Positions 44,327 through 53,710 are shown, numbered from the stretch's first letter. The stretch is 64,000 bases of DNA from Priestia endophytica DSM 13796 (GCF_900115845.1 NZ_FOXX01000002.1:1-64000), one strand, 5' to 3'. A program made the numbers and translations. The notes: generated by a model not told the origin, from the letters alone.

Positions 44327-45511
44327 TTATAATGTTTGAATTAAAAAGCTTGCAATAATAACAGATGCGACCGTAACGGTTGTAAAACCACCAATAAGCA
44401 TTGGAGGAGAGAGTGTATCTAATAAGAACTTTTCCTCTTCATCTGTACGTCCAAGACTCCGACTTACTTCTTGACATAAAATGTAATCCGAAGGGAATCC
44501 AAACATAGCAGTAAGAGCAAGGGCCATTCCTTGATAAGGGTTTACTTTAAGCAGCTTTGAACAGAGAAAACTTCCAATAAGAATCCCGATTAAGCCTAAA
44601 ATAATAATTGTTAGAATTTGAGGAATGAAATTGATAAATGTTTGCAGGCTGACTTCACTCATAGAGTCAATAACAATAAAAATAGCTCCTATCATGGCTA
44701 CACTAGATGCTTTAGCATTATCCATAATATTTTGTTCAAAGAATCCAATTCGCGCTCCGAGAATCCCAATTAATAAACACCATACCGTGTTATGAAGGCC
44801 CGTAAAACTTTCTAATAAAATAGCAAGAGCTCCTCAAACAAAAAGCTTAAAGAGAAGAACGTTTGCTGTATTAAATTTGGATTTTGGAGATGAGATATTT
44901 GAGCTATGATGATGCTCTTTTTTTTGCACAGGTGCTTCTAGTGCTGCTGCTATTTCTCCATTTCGAGAAAATTTATCTCTTAAAATAAGAGCATATTTCC
45001 GTAAAAATAGAGTTGCTACCGGAATGCCAAAAAGCTTGTGGATGGCTAAGATAAGAGCAGGAATAGCTACTAAGTAGCCGAATCCTTGTTCCTTTAATTC
45101 AGTTGATGTAATAATGAATGCAACGATTCCACCGACAAGTGGACCAACCCCTGAAACTGCTGTTTCATAACCAAATATAAGTGTACTAATCGGAATGACG
45201 AGTAACACGGCGAAGAAGGTGCCGCTTAATGCAATGAGGACGGCTTTATATTGTTTAAACATCATTTTTAATGGAATGAGTGTTCCTAAATGAACAACAA
45301 GTGGGGTAACGAGTAAAAATCCAATTTGGTTAAATGACGAAGTGTCTACAATATCTTTTGGAAGTACACCCGTCCAAATAAGAATTAAAAATCCAATAAG
45401 TGTAACAAGAAGCATGGGGATTTTTGCTTTTGTTACAATTGAAACAACTTCTCCTAGTGCAATTAGAGCAAGGATAAACATCGTCGCAAATACAGGCTCC
45501 TGAATGGCCAT
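44327..45511 (-). pseudogene. Integral membrane transporter interrupted by an in-frame TGA
   Basis: Two open stretches lie in the same frame: 45511-44837 (MAIQEPVF to LLFKLFV, 225 aa) and a continuation after TGA at 44836-44834 that reads GALAILLESFTGLHNTVW and on to 44327. Without the stop it would be a 394-aa protein with about 10-11 helices, of a glutamate/dicarboxylate-symporter-like or related 400-aa permease type; I do not recognise the exact family. No frameshift is needed, so a single CGA-to-TGA or TGG-to-TGA change explains it. A downstream ATG (44725) lacks a clear SD. Readthrough cannot be excluded. It lies between kynB and the M20 dipeptidase. Confidence 0.8.
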
Positions 45512-45658
45512 TTCATTGCCTCCTCTAAAGGTTATTTTCTACTATACATCGTGTTTTATAATATATTGAAAGTATTAAAGGTAGGTATGTAAGGGGAGTA
45601 GGTGCAGAAACAAAGGGAAAGGAAAAGAAAAGATTCCATTCCCTATCCCTTTAGAACT

Positions 45659-46282
45659 CTATTTTTTCTCTTTTTTTAATAGGGCACGCACAGGGCTACC
45701 GTCTCCTTCTACAAGAGGAAGGGGAAGGGCGATAAGCTGATAGAGTCCAGAAGGAATATCGTCCAATATGAGTCCTTCTAAAATATGAATGCCAGAGCTT
45801 GCTAACCTATGGTGATTAGGCAGTGTTTTACTTTCCATATGATCAACAGAAGGCAAGTCAAAACCAATAAGAAGCACTCCTATACTAGCGAGATAGTCAA
45901 TGGCTTCTGATTCAAGCGTCGGAATTTCTTCTGGATAGACAGTACGATTCTGCCATGCATCAGTACGTATTAGGAGTCGTGTTACATTATCTAATTTTAA
46001 CTTTTCTAATTCTTCTTTTTGGATTAATTGCCGATTTGGCAAGTGAACAATAACTGCAGAACCAATATATAAGTTAATGTCTAAATCAATTACTTTTTTC
46101 CCTTCATTATCAAAATGAAAAGGGGCATCAATATGAGTGCCTGTATGAGTGCTCAAGGTGAGTTTGCCAATATTAACAGACCCACTTTCTTCTTTTGATA
46201 CGTCCACTTCGTATGAAAAAGGGGTATCTCCTGGCCATACAGCTATATTGTTATCAAGTCGCTGTGAAACATCTATCCACAT
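45659..46282 (-). CDS. kynB: Kynurenine formamidase (arylformamidase)
   Basis: 207-aa metal-dependent hydrolase (cyclase family) converting N-formylkynurenine to kynurenine. Motifs: IDVSQRLDNNIAVWPGDTPF, the zinc signature STHTGTHIDAPFHF (HxGTHxDxPxHF) about 48-61, and LPNHHRLASSGIHILEGL. ATG 46282 is chosen because GGAGG lies upstream and the protein then starts as in other KynB; the upstream ATG 46324 overlaps kynA. Third gene of kynUAB. Confidence 0.95.
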   Translation of the reverse strand: MWIDVSQRLDNNIAVWPGDTPFSYEVDVSKEESGSVNIGKLTLSTHTGTHIDAPFHFDNEGKKVIDLDINLYIGSAVIVHLPNRQLIQKEELEKLKLDNVTRLLIRTDAWQNRTVYPEEIPTLESEAIDYLASIGVLLIGFDLPSVDHMESKTLPNHHRLASSGIHILEGLILDDIPSGLYQLIALPLPLVEGDGSPVRALLKKEKK

Positions 46283-46299
46283 CACAATTCCTCCATCTT

Positions 46300-47139
46300 T
46301 TAAATTTTTGTGCGAAGGCTCCACAATTCAGGGAAGAAATGCTGATCAAGTGCTCTTTTTAAGTACGTTACCCCAGAAGACCCCCCTGTTCCAGTTTTAT
46401 GACCGATAATTCTCTCAACTGTTGTCACATGATTGAAGCGCCACAATTGCTGTTGGCTTCCGATGTCAACTAGCTTTTCAGCTAGCTCATATAAATCCCA
46501 ATATTGGTTAACATTGCGATAAACTTCAAGCCAAGCCAATTCAATGCTTTCATTGGGCTCATATTGTTCGGAATAGTCTCTGTTCAGACATTGCTCGTCA
46601 ATTGGTAAGCCACGCCTAAACATAGCTTTGATTGCTTCATCATATATACTTGGCTCATAAAGTGCTTGCTGCATTTGATTGAAAAGATTTTTATCATGTT
46701 TGTAGACAGCTAGAGTATGAGCATTTTTGTTTCCTAAAGAAAATTCAATAAGACGATTTTGGTACGACTGAAACCCAGAAGACTTTCCGAGGTCGTCTCT
46801 AAATTCCATATATTCAGCAGGTGTTAACGTTGAAAGGATGTTCCAAGATTGAATGAGCTGTTGTTGAATACGAGAAACACGAGAAAGCATTTTGAAAGAA
46901 GATTCTAAATTACCATTGCGTATGCAGCTAATAGCGGCCTTCACTTCGTGCAAAATAAGCTTCATCCATAGTTCACTTGTCTGATGAATAATAATAAATA
47001 ACATTTCATCATGATGACCAGAAAGTCTTTGCTGACTATCTAAGATTTTATGAAGATGAAGGTAGTCACCATAGGACATTTCCTTTTGAAAGTCAGTTTG
47101 AATATTTTGCTCGGGGCGAGAATTGTTTTTTGACGTCAT
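46300..47139 (-). CDS. kynA: Tryptophan 2,3-dioxygenase
   Basis: 279-aa haem enzyme catalysing the first step of the kynurenine pathway (tryptophan to N-formylkynurenine). [37 protein letters not shown] (distal-site His region), [14 protein letters not shown] and the proximal-ligand region [25 protein letters not shown] are diagnostic. Start ATG 47139 follows GGAGGAAT; the upstream ATG 47169 lacks an SD. Between kynU and kynB with short gaps. Confidence 0.97.
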   Translation of the reverse strand: MTSKNNSRPEQNIQTDFQKEMSYGDYLHLHKILDSQQRLSGHHDEMLFIIIHQTSELWMKLILHEVKAAISCIRNGNLESSFKMLSRVSRIQQQLIQSWNILSTLTPAEYMEFRDDLGKSSGFQSYQNRLIEFSLGNKNAHTLAVYKHDKNLFNQMQQALYEPSIYDEAIKAMFRRGLPIDEQCLNRDYSEQYEPNESIELAWLEVYRNVNQYWDLYELAEKLVDIGSQQQLWRFNHVTTVERIIGHKTGTGGSSGVTYLKRALDQHFFPELWSLRTKI

Positions 47140-47175
47140 CTTTTTAATTCCTCCTATGAAATTCAGCAATTGATA

Positions 47176-48462
47176 TTAAGCAATAATTTCACGTTCATTT
47201 TTATATTGTTTATAATGCTCTTTTTGCATAATTTCTTTTAATGCTTGAACAACATTCCATATTTCTTCATAGGAGGTATAGAGCGCAACAGGAGCAAGAC
47301 GAATTATATTTGGTGATCTAAAGTCGGGTATGATGCTGTATTCTTTAAGGGATTTACAAATACGAGCGGCTTCTTTATGCTCAAGGCTTAGATGACCTCC
47401 GCGTTCATTAGCATTTTCAGGACTTCCGATAGTGAAAGAAAAGGGTATTAAATAATGGTTTACAAGTTTGATAAGGTAGTCTGTCATGGCTACGGACTTT
47501 TTACGAATCTTTTCAATGCCAGCTTCATGGAAGATTTCAAGAGACCCAATTAAAGGGGCGAGGCTTAGCAGGTGAGGAGTGCCAATCTGGTAAGCGCTAG
47601 CTGTGCCAGAAGGTGTCAATGTATGCTCCATATCAAACTGTTTTTCTTTATTGGAACTAAACCAACCAGCAAGACCTGGAGAAGTGCCAAGATGTTTACG
47701 ATTTACATATAAACCTCCAACAGCTCCTGGTCCGCCATTAAGATGTTTATAATTACACCAATAGGCAAAATCAATGTCCCATTTATTGAAAAGGTGAGGG
47801 ATAGCACCGATAGAGTGACAAGCATCAAATCCAACTAAAATGCCGCGTTTATGAGCTTCTTTTGTTAATGTCTCCATATCTAGAATTTGGCCGCTTCGAT
47901 ATAGGACAGTAGGAAGAATCATAATAGCAATATCTTCAGTCATCAATTCGATAATGTCTTCCGTATATAAAAAGCGACCATCTCTGCTTTTTGCTCTAAT
48001 AAGATGTGTTTCAGGATCATAACTATGTGTACGCAGTTGACTTTGAATAGCGTAAATATCGGAAGGGAAATTAAGTTCATCAGCTAAGATTTTAGTTCGT
48101 GTTCCTTTTGGGTGATAAAATGTAGAGAGCAACTGATGAAGGTTAACGGTTGTTGAGCCTGTTACAATCACTTCTTCAGCAGAGGCACCTATGAGTGGAG
48201 CAAGTTTTTCACCGAGATTTTCTGATAACGTAAACCAAGGATGCTTGCCTGATGACCAACCATCAATTCCTAAGTTTTTCCAAGATTCAACAACTTCCAA
48301 AAGGGTTCTCTCAGCTCTTTTAGAGAGAAGCCCTAATGAATTTCCATCCATATAAATGGAGTCTTCCTTTAAATAGAATTCTTGTCTAAAAGAAGCTAGA
48401 ATATCCTGTTCATCAAGATTTTTAGCATATTCGAGTGTGGGTTGAAACGAAGAGAAAGGCAT
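47176..48462 (-). CDS. kynU: Kynureninase
   Basis: 428-aa PLP enzyme splitting kynurenine into anthranilate and alanine. N-terminal [14 protein letters not shown], substrate-site region, [11 protein letters not shown] with the conserved Asp, and the Schiff-base lysine in [17 protein letters not shown] (about 229). First gene of the operon, 36 bp to kynA. Anthranilate formed here can be used for tryptophan recycling or siderophore and quinolone-type metabolites; no onward gene is present. Transcribed from the TTGACA-17-TATGAT promoter just upstream. Confidence 0.97.
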   Translation of the reverse strand: MPFSSFQPTLEYAKNLDEQDILASFRQEFYLKEDSIYMDGNSLGLLSKRAERTLLEVVESWKNLGIDGWSSGKHPWFTLSENLGEKLAPLIGASAEEVIVTGSTTVNLHQLLSTFYHPKGTRTKILADELNFPSDIYAIQSQLRTHSYDPETHLIRAKSRDGRFLYTEDIIELMTEDIAIMILPTVLYRSGQILDMETLTKEAHKRGILVGFDACHSIGAIPHLFNKWDIDFAYWCNYKHLNGGPGAVGGLYVNRKHLGTSPGLAGWFSSNKEKQFDMEHTLTPSGTASAYQIGTPHLLSLAPLIGSLEIFHEAGIEKIRKKSVAMTDYLIKLVNHYLIPFSFTIGSPENANERGGHLSLEHKEAARICKSLKEYSIIPDFRSPNIIRLAPVALYTSYEEIWNVVQALKEIMQKEHYKQYKNEREIIA

Positions 48463-48497
48463 GATTAATCAATCTCCTTGCTACATTATTTTTAGAA

Positions 48498-48526
48498 ATC
48501 ATATCAACAATATGACATGATGTCAA
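48498..48526 (-). promoter_or_regulatory. kyn operon promoter with TetR operator
   Basis: On the minus strand -35 TTGACA (48526-48521), 17-bp spacer and -10 TATGAT (48503-48498), a near-ideal sigma-A promoter. The perfect 13-bp palindrome TGACATGATGTCA (48513-48525) covers the -35 and first half of the spacer, so binding would block RNA polymerase. The divergent TetR gene begins 97 bp away and is the natural candidate regulator. Confidence 0.88.
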
Positions 48527-48621
48527 TTTAATTTTCAGAAAATTTATTTTATTTTCGAGCTTCCTATGCTTTTCTTTTATTTGGGAAACTTATATGCTAA
48601 TAGAAAGAGGAGGAAAGTGCG

Positions 48622-49254
48622 TTGAAAGAGCATGAAATAGAAGACAAGCGTCATCTTCGATCGCTTGTTACACGCCAAAAAATTTTAGAAGCGTCAAAAT
48701 ATATATTTTTGCAGGAAGGATTTCAAAAAACGACGATTTCACAAGTGATAAAAAGAGCAAAAGTAGGATATGGAACAGCATACGTTCATTTTAATGGAAA
48801 AGAAGCGCTGCTTTCTGTGTTAATGGAGGAAGTAATGAATCAATTTTACGAAATTGCAGAAATGCCTTTTTTTCCAAAAACAAAACAAGAAGCTAAAGAA
48901 ATTATCGAAAAACAAGCATACCGTTTTCTCAAGATGGCTGAAACAGAGAGAGAGATTATGAGGGTGTTTCAAGAAGCCATTGGTATGTCAGCTGTTATTG
49001 CACATCAGTGGAAAGATATACGAGAACAGTTTGTTGCACGTATATCAAAAGACATTCTTTACGTTCAGGAACATCATTTAGCACGATGTGATATGAAGGC
49101 CCATATTATTGCAAAAGGCTGGTTTTTTATGAATGAGATGTATTTATGGGAGATTGTTCAAGAAGAACATGATGGAAGTGTGGAAGAAATTTCACAAACT
49201 ATTTCTTCTTTATATGTTAATGGTCTATACAGGGAAGAGAAGGACAAGAAATGA
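48622..49254 (+). CDS. TetR-family repressor, probable kyn regulator
   Basis: 210 aa. N-terminal TetR helix-turn-helix (RQKILEASKYIFLQEGFQKTTISQVIKRAKVGYGTAYVHFNGKEALL), with an all-helical ligand domain. TTG 48622 is the likely start, 8 nt after AGGAGG. Divergent from kynUAB with a palindrome between, so it probably senses tryptophan, kynurenine or anthranilate; ligand is inference. Confidence 0.9.
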   Translation: MKEHEIEDKRHLRSLVTRQKILEASKYIFLQEGFQKTTISQVIKRAKVGYGTAYVHFNGKEALLSVLMEEVMNQFYEIAEMPFFPKTKQEAKEIIEKQAYRFLKMAETEREIMRVFQEAIGMSAVIAHQWKDIREQFVARISKDILYVQEHHLARCDMKAHIIAKGWFFMNEMYLWEIVQEEHDGSVEEISQTISSLYVNGLYREEKDKK

Positions 49255-49324
49255 ACATTAGTCACAAAGTGATAAAAGAAAGAAAAAGAGAAGTAATAGA
49301 GAAGTAATAGAAGCGATCTTAGAC

Positions 49325-49780
49325 GTGAAACAAAAAGAAGTTCAGCGGATTCGCGCACGAATCCCTAGAGAATATGCACCAGAATTCTGTTTCTATAGAG
49401 CATCTAAAAAGCAATTCCATGATGAACTAGCTGCTTATATTACACTTTGGGTTCAAATGTTGTACGATGATGAAGAATGGACATATAAGATAGATGGAGA
49501 GATTGCAAATGGAATTTATACGTACTGGATTCAGAACGAGATGAAAGACTATACATTTCAAAGACTAGATGCAAAGGAAGTAGAAGAGTATATTTTAGGT
49601 GGAGCAGCAGTAATAATCAGAAGGAAAAATATAGAATATGAATATGGAAGGCTCTCTCCCTCTTTTAAGTTAAATGGCCCCATTGTTTCCTCATTAGAAC
49701 TTCGCCATGTGAAAAGCTGGGCAGGGTATAGAAAAATCTTTTTTAAGTCAGAACAAGAGTACGGGCTTTTTGTTGAATAA
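49325..49780 (+). CDS. Hypothetical protein
   Basis: 151 aa, no signal peptide or membrane helix; contains EWTYKIDGEIANGIYTYWIQNE and IIRRKNIEYEYGRLSPSFKLNG. No family recognised. GTG 49325 is the first in-frame start and lacks a good SD; just upstream is a tandem AGAAGTAATAG repeat (49290-49311). Close to the tetR stop (70 bp), possibly read from that transcript. Confidence 0.5.
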   Translation: MKQKEVQRIRARIPREYAPEFCFYRASKKQFHDELAAYITLWVQMLYDDEEWTYKIDGEIANGIYTYWIQNEMKDYTFQRLDAKEVEEYILGGAAVIIRRKNIEYEYGRLSPSFKLNGPIVSSLELRHVKSWAGYRKIFFKSEQEYGLFVE

Positions 49781-49800
49781 AAAACCTGTACTCTTATTTT
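49755..49800. terminator. Bidirectional terminator overlapping the hypothetical gene's end
   Basis: AAGAGTAC pairs with GTACTCTT with inner GG/CC and TTTTT/AAAAA pairs; followed by ATTTT. Serves both converging genes. Confidence 0.8.
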
Positions 49801-49801
49801 A

Positions 49802-50290
49802 TTATTTTTTATATTTATTTCGAAGTTTTCTTTTGGCAAGCTTTCCCCACGTTTTTACAGTTTCAGGGGAAACATTGTAGCGGGATGCAATCTCTTCAAA
49901 GCTCCTATCGTTTATAATCCTCTCTTCAACATAAACTTTCTCACGAGGGGTTAGGCATGTACAGTATTCGGCAAGGAGAAGTTGTTGAAGAATCTGATCT
50001 TGAGCAGGTTCTGCTATTAGTTCTAGCGTATCGTGTTCCATTTGGACGCTTCGCTGTAGAAAGAGACTTTGTTTATAAAGTATCTTTAACACTTCACCGC
50101 GTATTGTTGTGTAAGCAAATGTTGTGAAAGTTCCTTTGTTTTCTTCAAATCGATTTGCTGCATACCAAAGGCCGATAAGAGCAGTTTGATAATATTCTTC
50201 ATAATCCAATTTAATGTGTAACTTGTGTAAGATGGAATGAATCATTGGATCATATTCTTCTTTTAATGTTTCGAATTCGTTGTTCTCCAC
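49802..50290 (-). CDS. Small sigma-70-family factor
   Basis: 162 aa. Region 2 (DYEEYYQTALIGLWYAANRFEENKGTFTTFAYTTIRGEVLKIL, key aromatic -10 recognition residues) and region 4 (LTPREKVYVEERIINDRSFEEIASRYNVSPETVKTW, helix-turn-helix). No region 1 or 3, similar in size to ECF factors or to phage/competence-type factors such as Xpf and ComX. No anti-sigma gene is adjacent. Starts at a GTG; the C-terminus is very basic (KLAKRKLRNKYKK). Regulon unknown. Confidence 0.85.
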   Translation of the reverse strand: MENNEFETLKEEYDPMIHSILHKLHIKLDYEEYYQTALIGLWYAANRFEENKGTFTTFAYTTIRGEVLKILYKQSLFLQRSVQMEHDTLELIAEPAQDQILQQLLLAEYCTCLTPREKVYVEERIINDRSFEEIASRYNVSPETVKTWGKLAKRKLRNKYKK

Positions 50291-50495
50291 TGCTAAACTC
50301 CTTCAGTGCAAAAGCTTTTGCATATATTGCCGCGGTAATTTCACTGTACGTAATAAAAGATGAAAAAGCTAAAAAGCTAAAAAAATGTTAAAAATGTTAT
50401 CTGCAAGAACAAAATTATGTAATAATTACGTACATTAAAGACCGAAAATGTAGGGAATGATATGAAATTTTCTTTGGGACGAAAAAAATTTATTC

Positions 50496-50524
50496 TTTAC
50501 TTTGAAAGCGTTTTCAAATATAAT
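50496..50524 (+). promoter_or_regulatory. Sigma-A promoter with embedded perfect cre (CcpA) site
   Basis: -35 TTTACT (50496-50501), 17-bp spacer, -10 TATAAT (50519-50524). The spacer contains TGAAAGCGTTTTCA (50503-50516), a full match to TGWAANCGNTNWCA and a perfect palindrome. A cre between -35 and -10 normally gives glucose repression. Confidence 0.88.
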
Positions 50525-50530
50525 GGTTAT

Positions 50531-50703
50531 AGGTTGGGTAGCATGCGTGGCTACCATGGCATATGGCGAAGGCGGAGCCAATGCACGAGTTAGACATAAG
50601 AAAATCTTCTGATTATTGCCTACATTCAGTAACACTGCAGGTTCAAACCTTCTCACTTCTCAGGGAAAAGTCCTCTGTTAACGCTTAGCAGAGGGCTTTT
50701 CGT
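50531..50703 (+). ncRNA. Unclassified structured RNA or leader, CcpA-controlled
   Basis: About 170 nt between a promoter (50496-50524) and a terminator (50672-50700), no convincing ORF (the longest plus-strand one has 16 codons and no SD). Local hairpins: GGTAGC-N7-GCTACC (50538-50556), GGC-rich pairing around 50550-50580, AGGTT/AACCT near 50640. It does not match SAM, lysine, purine, TPP, M-box, ydaO or c-di-GMP riboswitch cores that I know. The K+-channel gene starts 80 bp after the terminator, so a leader role is also possible. Confidence 0.6.
50672..50700 (+). terminator. Rho-independent terminator of the structured RNA
   Basis: CCTCTGTTAA-CGC-TTAGCAGAGG (one G-U pair) followed by GCTTTTCG. 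Confidence 0.88.
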
Positions 50704-50782
50704 CATTGTCTAAAAATGATGTTTTGTATAAAAAAAGAAACGTAGGAAAAGATACAAAAAAAGAATATAGTTGAGGATGTAT

Positions 50783-51337
50783 ATGATAAGAAAACTGTTT
50801 ATGAAGCGGGAGTTCAATCGAAAAAAACTGTGGCTTTATTTTATCCTTAATATTGTAGCGTTAGCTTTACTTATCTTGAATTCATTTATAAAGGTTCCAC
50901 CTGGTTTTTGGGGGACTAGTTTGTTAATATTTTTTCTTTTGCTTTTAGGATTATGTCTTTTTTTACTTGCTGAATTTGTCATTCTTATTCCAAAAACAAA
51001 AGAATCGCTTCCTAGCATTTTTATTGGTTCGGCATTAGTGATTTTTTTAATGATCATTACGTATGCGGATATTTATTTACAAATTTATCATCTAAAAGGT
51101 GGGCAAACCTTTTCGGGAACGTACCTTACAGGTGAAGATTTCCTTTACTATAGCATTACAACATTTACAACAACAGGCTATGGCGATGTCTCGTCATCAC
51201 ATATTGTTTCAAATGCTGTTGCTTCTCTTGAAATGATAACAGGTTTTATGAGTAATACTCTCTTAATGGGGATATTGACAGCAAGGCTTCTTAATAAAGG
51301 AATCACTGTTAAAGGAGACGACCGTTCTAAAGAATAG
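50783..51337 (+). CDS. Small potassium channel family protein
   Basis: 184 aa with four to five hydrophobic segments. The selectivity filter TTFTTTGYGDV (TTxGYGD) preceded by a pore helix (LYYSITTF) identifies an Ion_trans_2-type K+ channel subunit. The two helices before the last pair make it longer than KcsA; no cytosolic RCK domain follows. ATG 50783 is preferred, 6 nt after GAGG; TTG 50771 and ATG 50777 overlap the SD. Preceded by the CcpA-linked RNA. Confidence 0.87.
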   Translation: MIRKLFMKREFNRKKLWLYFILNIVALALLILNSFIKVPPGFWGTSLLIFFLLLLGLCLFLLAEFVILIPKTKESLPSIFIGSALVIFLMIITYADIYLQIYHLKGGQTFSGTYLTGEDFLYYSITTFTTTGYGDVSSSHIVSNAVASLEMITGFMSNTLLMGILTARLLNKGITVKGDDRSKE

Positions 51338-51436
51338 CAGATGATGCATAAAGATAATAAATGTTTGTTAATCTGTTCACCTATAAATGATACAATAGAG
51401 AGAATGGAGCATATTGAGAAAGGGAGATAATTAAAG

Positions 51437-52255
51437 ATGAGTGAAAACATACGTTTACATAAAGATGCGATTGAAATGCTTAAGGAGACGAGCCGTACCT
51501 TTTTTATTCCAATTACGTATTTGTCAGAAGGTTTAAAAGAAGCTGTCGGCTCTGCCTACTTATGCATGAGAGCAATTGATGAAATTGAAGATCATCCTGA
51601 ATTAGAAAAGAAAGCAAAAGCAACGTTGCTTCGTTCTGTAAGTTCCCTTTTACGAGAGGGTGTTTCTAAAGAGGAATTAGCAAAGCTTTTCGCTCCTTAT
51701 CAAAATATTCTTCCTGAAGTTACGCTTAGGTTAGCAGACTGGATTGAATATTGTCCTAAAAAAGTTGTAGATCAAGTGCTAGATGCAACGGCTATTATGG
51801 GAGAAGGAATGGCTGATTGGGCTTTGAAAGATTGGGAGATTAAAAGTGAACAAGATTTAGATGACTATACGTACTATGTAGCAGGCTTGGTTGGCGTTAT
51901 GCTTTCAGACATTTGGAAATGGCACTCTGGTATCGAAACAGATAAAGATCTAGCAATCGGATTTGGACGTGGGCTGCAGTCAGTGAACATTCTAAGAAAT
52001 AGAAGCGAAGATTTAGAAAGAGGCGGCGTTGATTTCTTTCCAGAAGGGTGGGAAGTCGCAGATATGTTTGCATATGCTCGTCGCAATTTAAAGCTTGGTG
52101 AAGAGTATACAAAAGCAATCAAATCTGGCCCAATTCTAGATTTTTGTAAAATTCCACTTGCTCTTGCAAAGGCTACACTTCAAGCATTAGAAGAAGGAAA
52201 AGAGAAGATGACGAGACAGGATGTTAACAGTGTTGTAAATCGTGTTGTTGAGTAA
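51437..52255 (+). CDS. Squalene/phytoene-synthase family protein (YisP-like)
   Basis: 272 aa. First aspartate-rich motif is RAIDEIEDHPE (DxxxD), second SVNILRNRSEDLERG, where the usual NILRDxxED has Asn in place of the first Asp, a change that may alter diphosphate handling. RTFFIPI and FFPEGWEVADMF are family features. B. subtilis YisP is a farnesyl-diphosphate phosphatase rather than a synthase; this protein has similar length and may act likewise. No crt or hpn partner genes are nearby. SD AAAGGGAG precedes ATG. Confidence 0.85.
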   Translation: MSENIRLHKDAIEMLKETSRTFFIPITYLSEGLKEAVGSAYLCMRAIDEIEDHPELEKKAKATLLRSVSSLLREGVSKEELAKLFAPYQNILPEVTLRLADWIEYCPKKVVDQVLDATAIMGEGMADWALKDWEIKSEQDLDDYTYYVAGLVGVMLSDIWKWHSGIETDKDLAIGFGRGLQSVNILRNRSEDLERGGVDFFPEGWEVADMFAYARRNLKLGEEYTKAIKSGPILDFCKIPLALAKATLQALEEGKEKMTRQDVNSVVNRVVE

Positions 52256-52287
52256 AAAAAGGAACCCAGGCTCTGGGTTCTTTTTTT
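52256..52287. terminator. Bidirectional terminator
   Basis: AAAGGAACCCAG-GCT-CTGGGTTC followed by TTTTTTTA; converging squalene-synthase-like gene and MFS transporter gene share it. Confidence 0.93.
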
Positions 52288-53590
52288 ATGTGCTATTGTC
52301 AATGCCATCTTGGTGAATTGGTTTTTTGGCTGTTTCAGGAACAAATAAAAGCCCAATCACAGCTATAATAGCAACTCCTACAAGAAAGAAGGAAGGAGTA
52401 AGCGAACTTTGAGATAAGGAAGTGAGAGCTGTAATAATAAAAGGTGCTCCTCCTCCGAATATAGCTGTGGAGATATTATACGAAAACGAATATCCGCTGT
52501 TGCGAACCCGACTTGGAAATAAAGGTGGAAGAGCTGCAGGCTGAGCGCCAACGAAAAGAGAAACAAGAATTCCTAATAATAAAAAGCCAAAGAGAGGTCC
52601 GAAGTTTCCTCCATCCTTGATGAACCAAAAAATAGGCACAGAACTTATGATAGCTAGGATGCTTGATAAAAACATAAAAAGTTTGCGTCCAAAATGATCG
52701 CTTAAAATGCCAACAAAAGGAATAAGAAAAATCATAAATATCATTCCGATGATGGTTATAAGTAAGGAACTGCTTGCCGAAAGTCCAATTTTGGTTTCAA
52801 AATAAGAAGGGAGATAAGTTAAAAGGGTGTAGTATGCTCCATTTGCAAAAGCGATACAGCAAAAAGTTGTCAAGAGAGGTTTCCGAGCAGTTGAGAACAT
52901 TTCTTTAAACGGTTTTTCGGATAAAGAATCTTCCTTCTGTAATTTAGAAAAAACGGGTGTGTCATCTACTTTTGTACGTAAATACATACCAATTAAAGCT
53001 AAAGGTAGAGATAAGATAAACGGGATGCGCCAACCCCATAGATTCATAGCATCTGCACTTAAGATGGATGTAAGAAGAGCAACAGAGCTGGCTCCAATGA
53101 TATAACCAAAAAGCACACCAGATTCAAGGAAACTTGTAAATAAACCTCTTTTTTGATATGGAGCAGATTCTGTCATAAAAACGGTAGCTGCTCCATATTC
53201 TCCCCCTGCAGCTAGTCCTTGAATCATTCGCATTACAACTAACAAAATAGTAGCTGCTATTCCAAATGACTCATAACTAGGAATAATTCCAATAGCTGCT
53301 GTTGAAAGCGACATAAGAATGATTGTTATCGTCAAAATCTTTTTTCGACCTAGTCGATCTCCAATAGACCCGAAAATAATACCACCAAGCGGTCTAAAAA
53401 AGAAGGAAATAGCAAAAAGAGCAAAAGCATATAAAAAGGCAGTTGTTGTACTGCCAGAAGGGAAGAACTGAGTACCGATAATTCCCGCTGTGTAGCTATA
53501 TACGCCGTACTCATACCATTCTACAACGTTTCCCATAGCAGTAGCTATCGTTGCTTTTTTCATTTTTGTGTTCGCCTGATTTTTGACCAT
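52286..53590 (-). CDS. MFS metabolite:H+ symporter (MHS family, ProP/ShiA-like)
   Basis: 434 aa, 12 helices. MHS signatures: GNVVEWYEYGVYSY in helix 1, FFRPLGGIIFGSIGDRLGRKK between helices 2 and 3, and RMIQGLAAGGEYGAA in helix 4. The family takes up shikimate, proline/betaine, citrate or alpha-ketoglutarate; substrate is not predictable here. ATG 53590 is preceded by AAAGGAG. Stands alone with terminators on both sides. Confidence 0.9.
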   Translation of the reverse strand: MVKNQANTKMKKATIATAMGNVVEWYEYGVYSYTAGIIGTQFFPSGSTTTAFLYAFALFAISFFFRPLGGIIFGSIGDRLGRKKILTITIILMSLSTAAIGIIPSYESFGIAATILLVVMRMIQGLAAGGEYGAATVFMTESAPYQKRGLFTSFLESGVLFGYIIGASSVALLTSILSADAMNLWGWRIPFILSLPLALIGMYLRTKVDDTPVFSKLQKEDSLSEKPFKEMFSTARKPLLTTFCCIAFANGAYYTLLTYLPSYFETKIGLSASSSLLITIIGMIFMIFLIPFVGILSDHFGRKLFMFLSSILAIISSVPIFWFIKDGGNFGPLFGFLLLGILVSLFVGAQPAALPPLFPSRVRNSGYSFSYNISTAIFGGGAPFIITALTSLSQSSLTPSFFLVGVAIIAVIGLLFVPETAKKPIHQDGIDNST

Positions 53591-53667
53591 TTCTCCTTTC
53601 TCCTTTCAATTGTCTTTCTTGTTATTTAGCCTAATAGAATGCTTAATAAACAGAAAAGTCAGAAAAG

Positions 53668-53710
53668 AGAGTAGTGTACAAAACGTTTAGCTTTGTACAC
53701 TACTCTTTTT
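53668..53710. terminator. Bidirectional terminator overlapping the pilZ-domain gene end
   Basis: AGTAGTGTACAAA / TTTGTACACTACT perfect 13-bp stem with a 9-nt loop, flanked by A/T tracts; includes the last codons of the minus-strand gene. Confidence 0.9.

Noticed and set aside
44834-44836. Selenocysteine at the in-frame TGA
   Set aside because: No SECIS-like hairpin immediately after the TGA and the protein is a transporter without a redox site; a nonsense mutation is simpler.
50435-50656. Minus-strand 73-aa ORF over the structured RNA
   Set aside because: No SD, poor composition, and it is antisense to a region with its own promoter and terminator.
50531-50703. tRNA-like or tmRNA-like element (GGTTCAAACC segment)
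   Set aside because: The T-loop-like segment has no acceptor stem, D arm or CCA partner and the transcript is too short for tmRNA.
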